A stretch of 64,000 bases of DNA from Lysobacterales bacterium. GTDB lineage: Bacteria; Pseudomonadota; Gammaproteobacteria; Xanthomonadales; SZUA-36. The position numbers were made by a program, and so were the translations under genes. Every line of letters begins with the position of its first letter. Positions within the stretch are counted from its first letter, which is position 1. This document shows positions 8,270-18,309 of this stretch, in pieces. Where the stretch lies: assembly GCA_014238945.1 (NCBI GenBank), contig JABAAB010000014.1, forward strand, positions 62,001 through 126,000, read 5' to 3'. A model generated the notes under the pieces. It had not been told where the DNA came from, did not search any database, and saw only the letters and a program-made list of their open reading frames with translations.

Positions 8270-9919
8270 TCAACTGGAAAGGAGTTCGTCCATGTAGTCT
8301 ACGGCTGAGTCCTGCGTTTCCAATTGTGGGCTGTCCAGCAAGTCTCTGTCCATGATCATACTAAGGTACGTATCGCCAACGGGCATCTTATCGCAAACCA
8401 GCAGTTGTGCGGCGGTTTGTGGTGATCCCCTGTGCCACCACATGCCATAGCCGGGGTGATCCTGGGTGATGCGGTGATGTAACAGGGCGGGCAGAAGCTC
8501 GCCAACTCCGGAAGAATTGTTGCTGAACACATGAACATGGCCATCACCGTCTTGAATTGACGGTGCAGCACCGGGCTCCCACCCCAGTTCAGCGGAGTGC
8601 TCATTGATTGACCTGTCGATCGTGTCCTGATCCATTTCCTGGTTCAGTGCGCAATGTGCCAGGTCTTCGATCCCGGCATACCAGCGTTGTCTTGTGGCAA
8701 CAAAAACTGCCGGGTCCGTGCGTGCAGGAAGTACCGAGACCAAGGAAAAATTAAAATAACGGCCAACCCGGTCAACACTGGGGATAGTCACACCGGCTAC
8801 CGCTTGTTCTCCACACAGCCCACCGGCCAGAACGAAGCACCAGGAGGGGCTGTTCAGATAGTATGCTTTCCAGCCTTCGGGATCTCGTTCCCTGCAGGCA
8901 AGCATGCCGGTCTGTACCCATTGATGCCACGTATTGGTGAAGTCATAGGGCAAACGCTTTTGAATGAAATCGCCATAGGTCGGTAATTTGCCGTAGAAAC
9001 CCAATTCAATAATGGGCGCATCAGCGTCTGTTGCAGTCTCATCGGAACCGGTATAGGGGATTGGAATTTCAGCGGTAGGCCCGTCTGAATCGTTAAAATA
9101 TTCGTCAGAAGCGGCTACCAGGGCATCTTTTTCTGCAGAATCCGGGTCAGGTGCAACAGCTTCCGCATAGGTATCGGCATTCAGATCAACGGAATCCTGG
9201 TAATAGTCATCGCCATGTCTGGTCACGTCAGTATGTTCCACAGGCGGGTCAACTGACCTGTTGTCTGAGGGGCGATAGTCAGGTGAACCTGCTGTAGATG
9301 CAGTGGAGTCCGCCGGCGCCTCATATGCTTCAACACCGGGCGGATATGCGGTTTCAGTTACATCGTCATCACCGTCATAGGGGTGGTCGTCCAGATTGAT
9401 TGTTTCAATATCGGGGGCATCGGAACCGTCCATCAGGGCATCGATGTGGGCAAACAACAAATCGGTCTCGTCAGACTCACCGGATGTATCTTCAGACGAG
9501 CCAGCAGGGTACCCAGTTGGGTCGTCAGAATGTTCGGCTGACGTCCCTGGTTCAGCCAATATCTCCTCGGAATCTTCAGCTGATTCGACGGATTCACTGG
9601 AATCATCGGATGAATTTTCCTTTATCCCAAGCAGATCTCCAAATGCGCCCAGCCCTGCTTTGGTCGATTCCACGGGTCCCGGCGATGATGCCCCTGGGGA
9701 GGCGGTCATATTGTTTGTGGCGGGTTCATTTTCAACACCGGTGATGTCTGCCGACGGATCTTCATCCGCGTCTTCGGAGGAGGGTGGCTCAGTCAAGTGA
9801 GCCGAGTCTGTGTCCATTGATTCCGCACCATCATCCGGTTCAATTTTGTCTTCTGCAAGGCCTTCGTCCGGGTCAACGACCGGTTCATCAGGCCCAGAGA
9901 TGGGTGCATTTTCGGTCAT
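8270..9919 (-). CDS. tagF: TagF, post-translational T6SS repressor, with long acidic N-terminus
   Basis: The TagF/ImpM domain occupies about residues 300-549, starting at the typical GFYGKLPTYGDFI. In Pseudomonas TagF holds the T6SS in check independently of the kinase. Here it is preceded by some 300 residues rich in Asp, Glu, Ser and Pro with no recognisable fold, more than doubling the usual length. The start at 9919 overlaps the tssM stop by ATGA, so the extension is translated from the operon. The acidic region parallels acidic segments in PppA, TagH and ClpV of this locus. Confidence 0.88.
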   Translation of the reverse strand: MTENAPISGPDEPVVDPDEGLAEDKIEPDDGAESMDTDSAHLTEPPSSEDADEDPSADITGVENEPATNNMTASPGASSPGPVESTKAGLGAFGDLLGIKENSSDDSSESVESAEDSEEILAEPGTSAEHSDDPTGYPAGSSEDTSGESDETDLLFAHIDALMDGSDAPDIETINLDDHPYDGDDDVTETAYPPGVEAYEAPADSTASTAGSPDYRPSDNRSVDPPVEHTDVTRHGDDYYQDSVDLNADTYAEAVAPDPDSAEKDALVAASDEYFNDSDGPTAEIPIPYTGSDETATDADAPIIELGFYGKLPTYGDFIQKRLPYDFTNTWHQWVQTGMLACRERDPEGWKAYYLNSPSWCFVLAGGLCGEQAVAGVTIPSVDRVGRYFNFSLVSVLPARTDPAVFVATRQRWYAGIEDLAHCALNQEMDQDTIDRSINEHSAELGWEPGAAPSIQDGDGHVHVFSNNSSGVGELLPALLHHRITQDHPGYGMWWHRGSPQTAAQLLVCDKMPVGDTYLSMIMDRDLLDSPQLETQDSAVDYMDELLSS

Positions 9920-12900
9920 AGTTGATCAGGGCAGCGGAAATTACGTAATTCTGGCAGGTTAAACGGGTTGAAGGCGCTGTTGGCCCTGATCTCATATTCA
10001 ATCCAACGTTGATCGAGTCCAAGTTTTGTCTGGAAAATCTCCGGTGTCGAAGATGGATTCATACCCGAATTGTCCAGCAGTCGGAAGAACGCCCATGGAC
10101 CATCCGTGGTCTGGCCTGAAGTTCCCGGTCTGAATTGCATCCTTACCTGGCTGAAACCGCCATCCCCCGGCCAGATAAAGGACTGGTTGAACAATGGGCC
10201 ATGGCTGTAGTTTGTGGTTTGCCCATTGATGTTCAGCATGAAATTTGTTGTGACCGGATCCATTCGCACCGGTCGCAGTTCGAATGATATGGACGGGGTG
10301 GCCCCACCGCCGGCGAAGAAGGCTTCCTGGATTCTTTTCCCACGCTGGATTTGTTTGATTGCTGAATTGGAAATCTTGATGTTCCTGGCAGCGTTGGGTT
10401 TCAATTTCCAGTCGCTTCCGGAGGTGGTGACAACGATTTCCTTCAGGTAACGCTCAAAGAAGGTATCAAGGGTTCCGCCTGCCTGGAAAAAGACACCGAA
10501 GTCACGTAACTGCACCTCTCTTTGGGCGGAACTCTCAAAAGGGTAACGGCCGTTGATTGCCTGGCGACAGTAAGGCAGGACATCAGAGGCCCAGGCCGCC
10601 TTGATCGCGGCCGTTGCTCCACCCGCAACCAGGCTGTTGGTATTGGTCACCACCAGCATGATCCATTGCTGGATCGGGGCGGGTGTACGCTGGCTTCTTA
10701 GCCGAACACGTGTGATGGCAGTGCCAGCATCGCTTTGCAGACCGGACAATAACTGGTCTTGAGAACTCTGCGCCAGAGTGTCTATATAATAATAGAGTTC
10801 CTGCAAGTCACCCAGTAAGCCATCCAACGGGGCTGGCCGGTCTTCCTTGGCGGTGCTGAGCGTATGCAGACCGGCGAAACTGCGGTCCACGATGGCCGGG
10901 TCCAGCAACACTTCGTTGCTGTCTGAATCGGACAGGAGGGATTCAATGCGGTCCCTCAACGACACGCCCTGGTCCTCATCCTCATTGATTACCTGGTCAG
11001 GCACCAACCGGGTTGAGTTGGAGACATTGACCAACAGCAGTCGCAACGGTGAGTCATCGGAAGTCAGGATACGCAAAGTATCGGCAGCCTGGGAAAGGTT
11101 AGCGAACGGACGGATCCGAATATCCTCGAGAAACTCGACCCAGACCCGGGTGTAATCCTCAAAATATAAACGCCGGATTGAACTGGTCAGTTGATCCAGC
11201 GGTATCTGCTCGGAGCCACTCACTTCGGTGGCGAAAATCCACGCTTCGTCATCCATTTGATTGACGATACGTGTCTCCGAAGGGAGATACATCTGGTGGT
11301 AGCCTTCGGGTGAGAACAAGGCGGGTACACCCTGGTTGATCGGGGTATTACTGGGACGGATAAATACCCGCGCACCTTCTCTGCCAGCGGCCGTTGGAAT
11401 GCTGAAGGGTTTACCTTCGTTGTGGTGTTCAGACTTGATTTTCTTGTAAATACGTTCTGCCAGGGTGGTGTTGGACAACATGTCCCGTGCCGTCATCACC
11501 AGGTTGCCATCCAGGTCAAAAGGAGGAGTCAGTGGATCCAGTTCAAGCAGGGCTTCAAGGTGCCCGTCAAGCTCGGCCAACTGGTCGGCACTCATGACCC
11601 GGGTCAGGGTGGCATCCCAGTCGCGGTGCACCCATTCACTGACAAACCCGGTTTCCATGTGGTCGGGATCATTGAGCATCAGGTAGGCTTTCAATGCCTG
11701 GTAGGTCAGGTCGGGATCGGTCATGTTTTCTTTCATGATCCTTTCCATTCTGACCATCAGTCTTGGCAGGAATGCATTTTCCAGCAGGCGTTGATAGGCT
11801 GGCACAGCACCATTGCGGCCCAGGCGTTTGCCCTGGTAAAGACCGAGACCATGACTGAACGGAACGGACTCAAACTGGGCGGCGTAACCGGCCGGGATGC
11901 CCCTCGCTTCATTCAGCAGGGGCAATATGCCGAGTAAGGATGCGTTCTGGGGAGAAATATTCTTGCTGTTTTCAGTAACACTCTCGGTGGCAATATCTAT
12001 GTCATCTGCCAATTGCTTGTTGTTGCTGTAGCTCATCCACCATCCAACGTTCAGCAGAACAGGAATAAGTATCATCAGGGCAAACCCGGTTTTGCGTATC
12101 AGACCATAGATCTTTTCCACCTTCAGGTTGGCACCAGCCAACCCCGATTCACCAAATATGACCTTGCTCATCAAATCCTTGATGAAAAAACTCTTGCCCT
12201 TGGACGGACTGCTTTGTGTCGCGGCCCTGCTCAGGCTGAAACTGCGCGCAAGCTGGCTCATGATGCGGTTAAACGGTGTTCCTTCCTGGGTGCCACTGGT
12301 GAAGTAGATACCACGCAGCAGGGGGGTTGCCTTGTAGCGACTGGTCTTGAACACCCTTTGCAGGAATTCCTCGATGGCCTGTCTGCCGGCACCCAGTTGC
12401 ATCGGGAAGTTATAGATCAGCTCACGACGATTGACATCGCGCTCGTCCTGGAGGCGTTGTACCAAACGTGATTCCAGTTGGTCCTGAAGGGCACCAAACT
12501 CTGCCTCGAAGCGCTCCAGGGGGTCTTCGTCCAAACCATAAGTGAAGCCCCACACCTGCCCGCGCTCATGGCGGTCAAGGTCACCGTAGAACTCCATGAA
12601 GCCGGCCATCAAGTCACATTTTGTGAACATCAGGTACACCGGGAAACGAATTCCGAGGCGTTCATACAGTTCCTGGATTCGACTGCTGATGGCCGAGGCG
12701 TTACGTTCCCGTTCAACCGCACTCTGCCGGGCCATTTCTTCCATACTGATGGCCAGGACGATGCCGTTGATCGGCCGTCTTCTGCGGTGTTTCTTGAGCA
12801 AGTTCAGGAAGCTGACCCAGGCCTTGTTATCTGCTTTCTTATTACTGTCCTGTGTGGTGTACCGTCCAGCCGTGTCAATCATTACGGCCTCGTCCGTAAA

Positions 12901-13422
12901 CCACCAGTCACAGTAACGTGTGCCACCAATCCCCTGGATTTTTGACTGACCCATCGAATCAGCCAGCGGGAATTGCAAACCCGAATTAACCAACAGGGTC
13001 GTCTTGCCAGAGCCGGGCGGGCCGATGATGATGTACCAGGGAAGCTGGTAGATTGAACGGATTTTCTTGCCACCGACGGTGGTCTTCTTCAGTGTCTTGA
13101 GCGCGTCGTCAAATCGGCCCTTCAATTCAGCCATCTCTTCCTGGGATTGCTGATCATTTGGATCAACCTTATCCGCGGATGAAGCCAGGTCATTGGATAT
13201 CTGGCTGCTCTTTTTCTTGTTACGCCAGGCTTTAATGAGACGAATCAAACCCCACAGCGAAAAGATCGCGATGATGGTGATAACCCGCGACATGACAGAA
13301 CTCAGTGGCGCAACATTGCCAAAACGGATGATCGGTCCCCAGTACCAGATCATGTAGGCCAGGAAGCCAAGACCCATCAGGGCAAAAATACCCATCGAAG
13401 TCAATCTTGATAAAAGCATCAT
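9916..13422 (-). CDS. tssM: TssM (IcmF), T6SS inner-membrane complex ATPase
   Basis: 1168 residues, the usual length. Two N-terminal membrane helices (about 9-27 and 43-63) precede a cytoplasmic NTPase domain with an intact Walker A GPPGSGKT at 134-141. A third membrane helix near 444-464 leads to a large periplasmic domain expected to contact TssJ. With TssL and TssJ it forms the trans-envelope complex. ATGA overlaps join it to tssL upstream and tagF downstream, implying coupled translation. Confidence 0.96.
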   Translation of the reverse strand: MMLLSRLTSMGIFALMGLGFLAYMIWYWGPIIRFGNVAPLSSVMSRVITIIAIFSLWGLIRLIKAWRNKKKSSQISNDLASSADKVDPNDQQSQEEMAELKGRFDDALKTLKKTTVGGKKIRSIYQLPWYIIIGPPGSGKTTLLVNSGLQFPLADSMGQSKIQGIGGTRYCDWWFTDEAVMIDTAGRYTTQDSNKKADNKAWVSFLNLLKKHRRRRPINGIVLAISMEEMARQSAVERERNASAISSRIQELYERLGIRFPVYLMFTKCDLMAGFMEFYGDLDRHERGQVWGFTYGLDEDPLERFEAEFGALQDQLESRLVQRLQDERDVNRRELIYNFPMQLGAGRQAIEEFLQRVFKTSRYKATPLLRGIYFTSGTQEGTPFNRIMSQLARSFSLSRAATQSSPSKGKSFFIKDLMSKVIFGESGLAGANLKVEKIYGLIRKTGFALMILIPVLLNVGWWMSYSNNKQLADDIDIATESVTENSKNISPQNASLLGILPLLNEARGIPAGYAAQFESVPFSHGLGLYQGKRLGRNGAVPAYQRLLENAFLPRLMVRMERIMKENMTDPDLTYQALKAYLMLNDPDHMETGFVSEWVHRDWDATLTRVMSADQLAELDGHLEALLELDPLTPPFDLDGNLVMTARDMLSNTTLAERIYKKIKSEHHNEGKPFSIPTAAGREGARVFIRPSNTPINQGVPALFSPEGYHQMYLPSETRIVNQMDDEAWIFATEVSGSEQIPLDQLTSSIRRLYFEDYTRVWVEFLEDIRIRPFANLSQAADTLRILTSDDSPLRLLLVNVSNSTRLVPDQVINEDEDQGVSLRDRIESLLSDSDSNEVLLDPAIVDRSFAGLHTLSTAKEDRPAPLDGLLGDLQELYYYIDTLAQSSQDQLLSGLQSDAGTAITRVRLRSQRTPAPIQQWIMLVVTNTNSLVAGGATAAIKAAWASDVLPYCRQAINGRYPFESSAQREVQLRDFGVFFQAGGTLDTFFERYLKEIVVTTSGSDWKLKPNAARNIKISNSAIKQIQRGKRIQEAFFAGGGATPSISFELRPVRMDPVTTNFMLNINGQTTNYSHGPLFNQSFIWPGDGGFSQVRMQFRPGTSGQTTDGPWAFFRLLDNSGMNPSSTPEIFQTKLGLDQRWIEYEIRANSAFNPFNLPELRNFRCPDQL

Positions 13423-14750
13423 GATCCGCGTGCCCTCTCCATCAGGACAATTTCTACTCTGCGGTTCTTATCCTGACCACTGCGGGTATTGTTGTCCGCG
13501 ATTGGACGGGTATCACCCAGACCCTCAGCCCTCAATCTTCCCTGGTTGCTGATCACTTCGCCAAGCAGGGCAACCACCGATTCAGCGCGGCTTTGCGACA
13601 GGCTGAAGTTTGAGCTGAAACGCTGGTTTCTGCGCATGGGTACATTGTCTGTGTGACCGATCACCCTGACACGGCTGTTGGATTGTTCCAGGCCTTCACC
13701 GATACGCCGGATGACCCCCTGGTACTGTCGGCTGATGATATCGCTACCGGATTCAAACATCGTACCCGGCACCATCACCACGATACGGTCGGGTCTTTCC
13801 TCTACGCTGACCTGTCCCCTGCCGATTTCTGTGTTCAGAAACTGTCTCAGACCGACTCTTGCCGGACCAGGATCAGCAATATATACATCGGGCTGTGCGG
13901 CCAGCAGACGCGTGGGCAGTAAAGATTCTTCACGGCCTACATTCATAAGTGATGCATGAACCGGGTCAGCATAGCCACCCAGGCTGTAACTCCACCCGCT
14001 ATACGCACCCACCAGTAACAGGAACACGATACTGAACGCCATCCAGGCCGGTATCAGAGCAGTCTTTGCCATTGAGGACTTGTTCAGACCTTCCCAATGA
14101 GGGGAAAGTGCAGGCTCTGTTTCTTCTCTCTGGTTGCGAATGGTGTAATAAAGGCTTTCGCGTATCTCAGCCAATTCATTGATACCATCTCTTGAGACCC
14201 GGAAACGCCCCTGGAAACCCAGTGCCAGGCAGATATACAGCAGTTCAAGCAGATCTATATGCCGTGAGGGATCCTGGTTGAGCTTGTTCAGCATCTGGAA
14301 AAACCGTTCGCCACCGCGGGTCTCCTTGTGGAACATGCTGAGCAGGCTTTGCGTGCTCCAGATACTCCCCGAACCCCAAGGCGTACTCATGACAAATTCA
14401 TCAATGGTGGTACACAAGGCGTAGCGGGCGATGAATGTTGTTTTCGACGAAATTCCTGCACGTTGGGCATTGGCCTCAAATTGCTGGATTTCCCGCGCCA
14501 GTTGTTTGTGCAAACCGGTAGGGTTTGGATGTGAGCTGGTATTTCGGATCTGGCTGAGTAGATTCAGCAGGACACCGGCGGACTTTTCCAGCGGGTTCAG
14601 ACCCGGCCGGTTTGACAATTCCACCTTTTCCTCGGATCTGTTCCGTGATTCCTGGCGACGAGATGGCCTTTGATGTGGCCCACGGGGAGCGGGCTTGATG
14701 ATGGTGTGTTCTTCATCCATGTCAAAAAATGGATCATCTCTGTCAGGCAT
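13419..14750 (-). CDS. tssL: TssL (DotU/IcmH) with C-terminal OmpA peptidoglycan-binding domain
   Basis: An extended TssL: cytoplasmic DotU domain (about 55-225), one membrane helix near 228-252, then a periplasmic OmpA-like domain (about 330-443) with the RVIGHTDNVP signature. The fused domain anchors the membrane complex to peptidoglycan, so no separate TagL is needed. I chose ATG 14750, which has a good AGAGG site 9 bp upstream; a TTG at 14774 would add eight residues and overlap tssK. About the first 50 residues are charged and disordered. Confidence 0.94.
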   Translation of the reverse strand: MPDRDDPFFDMDEEHTIIKPAPRGPHQRPSRRQESRNRSEEKVELSNRPGLNPLEKSAGVLLNLLSQIRNTSSHPNPTGLHKQLAREIQQFEANAQRAGISSKTTFIARYALCTTIDEFVMSTPWGSGSIWSTQSLLSMFHKETRGGERFFQMLNKLNQDPSRHIDLLELLYICLALGFQGRFRVSRDGINELAEIRESLYYTIRNQREETEPALSPHWEGLNKSSMAKTALIPAWMAFSIVFLLLVGAYSGWSYSLGGYADPVHASLMNVGREESLLPTRLLAAQPDVYIADPGPARVGLRQFLNTEIGRGQVSVEERPDRIVVMVPGTMFESGSDIISRQYQGVIRRIGEGLEQSNSRVRVIGHTDNVPMRRNQRFSSNFSLSQSRAESVVALLGEVISNQGRLRAEGLGDTRPIADNNTRSGQDKNRRVEIVLMERARGS

Positions 14751-14755
14751 GTCGG

Positions 14756-16096
14756 TTAACCTCTGATGGCCCAAAGCTCTAACTCAAGCCCCGGGTATTT
14801 GCCGCCGGGGTGAAGCCCAAGACCGGCTGAACTGGATAGCTGTTTCCACAAGTCTCCACGTTTATTGAGTTCGAAATAGGAGAACCCGGAATGAAAGGGT
14901 ATCTGGCGTGGTGCCACCGATAATGCTTCGAGTTCGATACCCGGCAACTGTGATGTAATCAGCTGTTTCATCGCTTCCTTGGGACCAATTTTCGCCTGCG
15001 ACGGGAACTGGCTGCGTAATTTTTCTGTAGGCATATCCGCCTTGACCGCCAGTACAAATACGGCGTTATCAAACAGTGACTTGTCGTTGATCACCGCGAG
15101 GTTGATACCGACCCTCTTGTAATGTTTGAAAGGGAACTGCTGTGCGCTGTGCTCGAAAACCACACCCAGCGATCGTCTCAACTCGGTCATGATGGCGATA
15201 AAAGAAGTGGAAAGATCGCTGTGCAGATACTGTGGCAGATCAGATGGTCTGTGATCCTTGGTGGTGAATGTCGCCAACTCACCGGCCATTTGCAGACAGA
15301 TCTGGAACAACGCTTCCGGGTGATAGGACGGCAATTTTCCCAGGTGGGTAAACAAAGGCTCGTATCCATTGATCAATTGCAGCAGCATATAGTCTTCGAC
15401 CTGTGCGGTACCGCCACCACGCCCGGCCACATCAAGACGAACAGCAATGGCTTCTGCGCGCTGTTTCAACAACCCCTCAATTTCCTTGATATAGCCGGCA
15501 AGCTGGGTGTTGTTGCGGCAATCCAGGGTGGACGCTATATGTGAATCATCAAGTACCACCCTTTTGTCACTGCGAACTTCGATGATCCGGCCGATACCAA
15601 TGCACGCGTACTCAGTGCGTTCGTCACTTTCGGTGAGCAACACCAGGTTTTTTCGACCCAGTTCAATCGGGGCATGTGAATCTTCCGGGAGACTCGCATC
15701 CCGTACATCGGACACATTGATGCTGTAGCGGACCTCGAGACTGTCGTCCTCTTCCCTGCTGGCTTCGGTTGCATTGGGCCGCCGTTCCATCAGACACAGG
15801 TAAATGTCTTCATCCTTGGTGTTTTTCTCGGGTTCAATCGGTGTCGGCGGGGCGTCGGCAGAGGGGATATTTACCGTGGTTCCATCCGGCAAAATCGCCT
15901 TGCATTTGGCGATTTCAATCTTGCCCAGGCTCAATGCTTCCTGATTAATCTCCAACTCCTCTATACCCCATGAATAAGGCCTGAGGGGACCGCTGCGGTT
16001 TTCGATCAGAGATTCGAGATAGCGGTCATTTTGCTGGAAATGTTGAGGTCGCAGGAACATACCCTCAGACCATATTATTTTTGAAGTCCATGACAT
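14756..16096 (-). CDS. tssK: TssK, T6SS baseplate subunit
   Basis: 446 residues with the characteristic TssK opening: a WSEGMFLRPQHFQQ motif within the first 25 residues. TssK trimers link the baseplate (TssEFG) to the membrane complex (TssL/TssM). It lies 15 bp after tssJ, and its stop provides the ribosome-site context of tssL. The order tssJ-K-L-M is the commonest in gammaproteobacterial T6SS operons. Confidence 0.95.
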   Translation of the reverse strand: MSWTSKIIWSEGMFLRPQHFQQNDRYLESLIENRSGPLRPYSWGIEELEINQEALSLGKIEIAKCKAILPDGTTVNIPSADAPPTPIEPEKNTKDEDIYLCLMERRPNATEASREEDDSLEVRYSINVSDVRDASLPEDSHAPIELGRKNLVLLTESDERTEYACIGIGRIIEVRSDKRVVLDDSHIASTLDCRNNTQLAGYIKEIEGLLKQRAEAIAVRLDVAGRGGGTAQVEDYMLLQLINGYEPLFTHLGKLPSYHPEALFQICLQMAGELATFTTKDHRPSDLPQYLHSDLSTSFIAIMTELRRSLGVVFEHSAQQFPFKHYKRVGINLAVINDKSLFDNAVFVLAVKADMPTEKLRSQFPSQAKIGPKEAMKQLITSQLPGIELEALSVAPRQIPFHSGFSYFELNKRGDLWKQLSSSAGLGLHPGGKYPGLELELWAIRG

Positions 16097-16111
16097 GGCG
16101 GTGACGTAATC

Positions 16112-16603
16112 CTAGTTCGAAACTGCGGTGACGATCTGTTGCTGGTTCAATATGATATTCAAACCCTTGGATACCCCCTGGGTGATGGGCACACTGGTAC
16201 GCCAGGTCGCATTGTCAATATCCCGGTAACCTGCAACCAGACCGATAACCGTGGTTTGCGGATTGAGTTCAAGCGGCAGTTGACGGCTGGCACCCGGTTG
16301 TAAAATTTCCTGTTTCCTGCTCAACAACGCGACGCCAAGTCCGGCACCTGAAGGATCGGTCAGGCTCATGTAGTCCAGGCCGTTGAACTGATCTACTGAA
16401 TTCAATTCCATTATATGGAGAATTACCGGAGAAGGCCGGCCTTGCATGTCGGGGTTAACATCGGCTGTCGCACTGATTTGCAAGCCAAGCGTCTCTTTTT
16501 GGGGCGGGCTGGCACATGCACCTAAAATTATTAACATTACGACCAGCAGACCGGTCATCGAGGATTGGAAAACAGTCCGTATTTGCATTTTGGTATGATT
16601 CAC
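16112..16603 (-). CDS. tssJ: TssJ, T6SS outer-membrane lipoprotein
   Basis: 163 residues with a lipoprotein signal ending in LGAC (Cys30). The GTG start at 16603 has a strong AAGGAG seven bases upstream, and its distance to the lipobox is normal. The mature part matches the TssJ beta-sandwich (NSVDQFNGLDYMSL segment). It anchors TssM to the outer membrane. Confidence 0.93.
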   Translation of the reverse strand: MNHTKMQIRTVFQSSMTGLLVVMLIILGACASPPQKETLGLQISATADVNPDMQGRPSPVILHIMELNSVDQFNGLDYMSLTDPSGAGLGVALLSRKQEILQPGASRQLPLELNPQTTVIGLVAGYRDIDNATWRTSVPITQGVSKGLNIILNQQQIVTAVSN

Positions 16604-16614
16604 TTTTTTACTCC

Positions 16615-18309
16615 TTAGCGTGTTTTTTTCAATCGTCTCAACTGCTTTTCATAGGCACGAGAGAACTCCCTGCCAAACAGTTCCTGGAAATTATCTTCTG
16701 CTTCACCGGCGATCTCGTCAAACAGCAATTTGAACACATCCCAGTACTTGGCTTTTCTTCCACCGGGCATGATATTGTCTAATACTGAGTCCGAGACCAT
16801 TCTCTTTTCAAGAGATTTCGGATCAAACCGGTCCAGAATGTCCTGTAAAGCAGCTTCCATACCGGCGATAACGGCCATCTGGTGCGCGTTGACATCGTCG
16901 AATCCTTCTTTGATGGCGTTGACACCGGACATGTAAGCTGGATCGTTTTTGCTCAGCAGCTGCAATATGGTTCTGGACTCTGAAGTTGAAAACTTGAACG
17001 GATTGTTTTCCGCGGGACGGATCATGGTCTGCTCAATTCTGAATTCACTCTTGATCTCCGCGCGGCCACCGAGCGTCTGGATGAGCCCCTTGGAGAACAT
17101 GGTCAGCATACGGCCCACCTGCTCGAATAATACCTGCTGATCAATTGCGGCAATATTTTTCAGTTCCAGTCCTGCTCCCCGTGCAAAAGCTGCCCTGGCA
17201 TCTCCATCACGTCCCGCGGCAGCAGGTGTGGATGCGGGAAGTTCTGCCTGTACCTGTTGTCGCACTGGTTGTTCGGGTTGCTGGGTCTGACCAGATGGTG
17301 GTTGTTGTGCAGCCGGAGATGGGGGTCGTGGATGCTGCCTGGGTGTCTGTTTTGGTGCTTGCTGTTGAGGTGGCTGTTGCCTGGGCTGTTGCTGTCTGGG
17401 CGGTGGCGGGGCCTCTGGAATCCGTCCGATACTGGTACCCTCATCCCAGTCATCAGGAATATCCATGGAGCCGGACCGGGCGCCGGGTGGCGGGGCCTCA
17501 GGAATTCTCCCAATACTCGTTCCCTCATCCCAGTCATCGGGAATATCACCGGAATCTCCGTATCCGGAGGTCGGTGTCTGTTGGGGTGTTGCTGGTGACG
17601 GGTAAGTGGGCGTCGGGGGTGGAGTGTGCTTTGCTGGTGTGAAGGCCTCGTTTAGTGGGGAGCGTCGCTCTTGGAGGTCCTCAGAAGAGGTATGATCTTC
17701 CTGAACTTCTTCCTCATCATCGAAGTCCATGAGGCTGTCAATACTCACCGGTCCGCCCATCTGGCTGTCGTCCATCTGCGGAATAGGGGCATTTTGATTT
17801 TGTTGCAAATTTTCCCGACCTTGCTCGGGCACATCAAAAGGGTCGGCATCCGAAAAGGGATCAGGCTCTGAAAACGGGTCCGGTTCTGAAAACGGATCGG
17901 AATCCATATATGGGTCGGCGTCTGAAAACGGATCGGCCCCTACAGATGTTTCTTCTTCGGACGTGAGCGGGTTGCCGCCTAGATTGAAATCTTCAATCAG
18001 TACTTCGAATTCATAGTCGCCAATTCTGAATTTGTCGCCGTTGTTGAGCGAAATCGTGTCATTGCGCCCCAGACGTTGTTCAGAACCGTTCAGATAAACG
18101 CCATTGGTGCTGGTATCGGTTATGTAGTGGTCGTCGCCCTCACAGTGGATACGGCAATGACTGCCTGAAAGGAAGCGTTGCGGATCGGGGATAGCCCAGT
18201 CGTTGTCCTGGTTTCTGCCAATGGTAAAGGCGTCGTCCTCGGTGCGAAATTCGCCCTGCTGGCCAGGCGTGAGCCGCTGATAGCTGGTGATTTTGAGGGT
18301 CAATTGCAT
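16615..18309 (-). CDS. tagH: TagH/Fha, FHA-domain T6SS activator
   Basis: 564 residues. An N-terminal FHA phosphothreonine-binding domain (about 1-105) keeps the key G31-R32, SGSH (48-51) and N69-G70. Then come an acidic segment with five DPF and one DPY motif (126-158), a linker with a tandem repeat, a long Pro/Gln-rich stretch, and the C-terminal Fha-specific helical domain (about 370-564). In the known pathway the T6SS kinase phosphorylates Fha to promote assembly and PppA reverses this. It is first in the minus-strand operon and diverges from tssA. Confidence 0.93.
   Translation of the reverse strand: MQLTLKITSYQRLTPGQQGEFRTEDDAFTIGRNQDNDWAIPDPQRFLSGSHCRIHCEGDDHYITDTSTNGVYLNGSEQRLGRNDTISLNNGDKFRIGDYEFEVLIEDFNLGGNPLTSEEETSVGADPFSDADPYMDSDPFSEPDPFSEPDPFSDADPFDVPEQGRENLQQNQNAPIPQMDDSQMGGPVSIDSLMDFDDEEEVQEDHTSSEDLQERRSPLNEAFTPAKHTPPPTPTYPSPATPQQTPTSGYGDSGDIPDDWDEGTSIGRIPEAPPPGARSGSMDIPDDWDEGTSIGRIPEAPPPPRQQQPRQQPPQQQAPKQTPRQHPRPPSPAAQQPPSGQTQQPEQPVRQQVQAELPASTPAAAGRDGDARAAFARGAGLELKNIAAIDQQVLFEQVGRMLTMFSKGLIQTLGGRAEIKSEFRIEQTMIRPAENNPFKFSTSESRTILQLLSKNDPAYMSGVNAIKEGFDDVNAHQMAVIAGMEAALQDILDRFDPKSLEKRMVSDSVLDNIMPGGRKAKYWDVFKLLFDEIAGEAEDNFQELFGREFSRAYEKQLRRLKKTR
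17401..17552 (-). repeat. Tandem in-frame repeat inside tagH
   Basis: Two near-identical coding units, about 17401-17466 and 17490-17552, each encode DIPDDWDEGTSIGRIPEAPP. The copies differ mainly at synonymous positions, so they have been kept for their protein sequence. Probable short binding motif in a disordered linker. Confidence 0.8.

Noticed and set aside
9396..9800. Plus-strand Ser-rich frames of 134 and 114 codons
   Set aside because: Antisense mirror of the low-complexity acidic TagF extension; no ribosome site.
17145..17642. Plus-strand 165-codon frame and others opposite tagH
   Set aside because: Mirror of the Pro/Gln-rich tagH linker; Val/Trp-biased composition is an artefact of the repeat.
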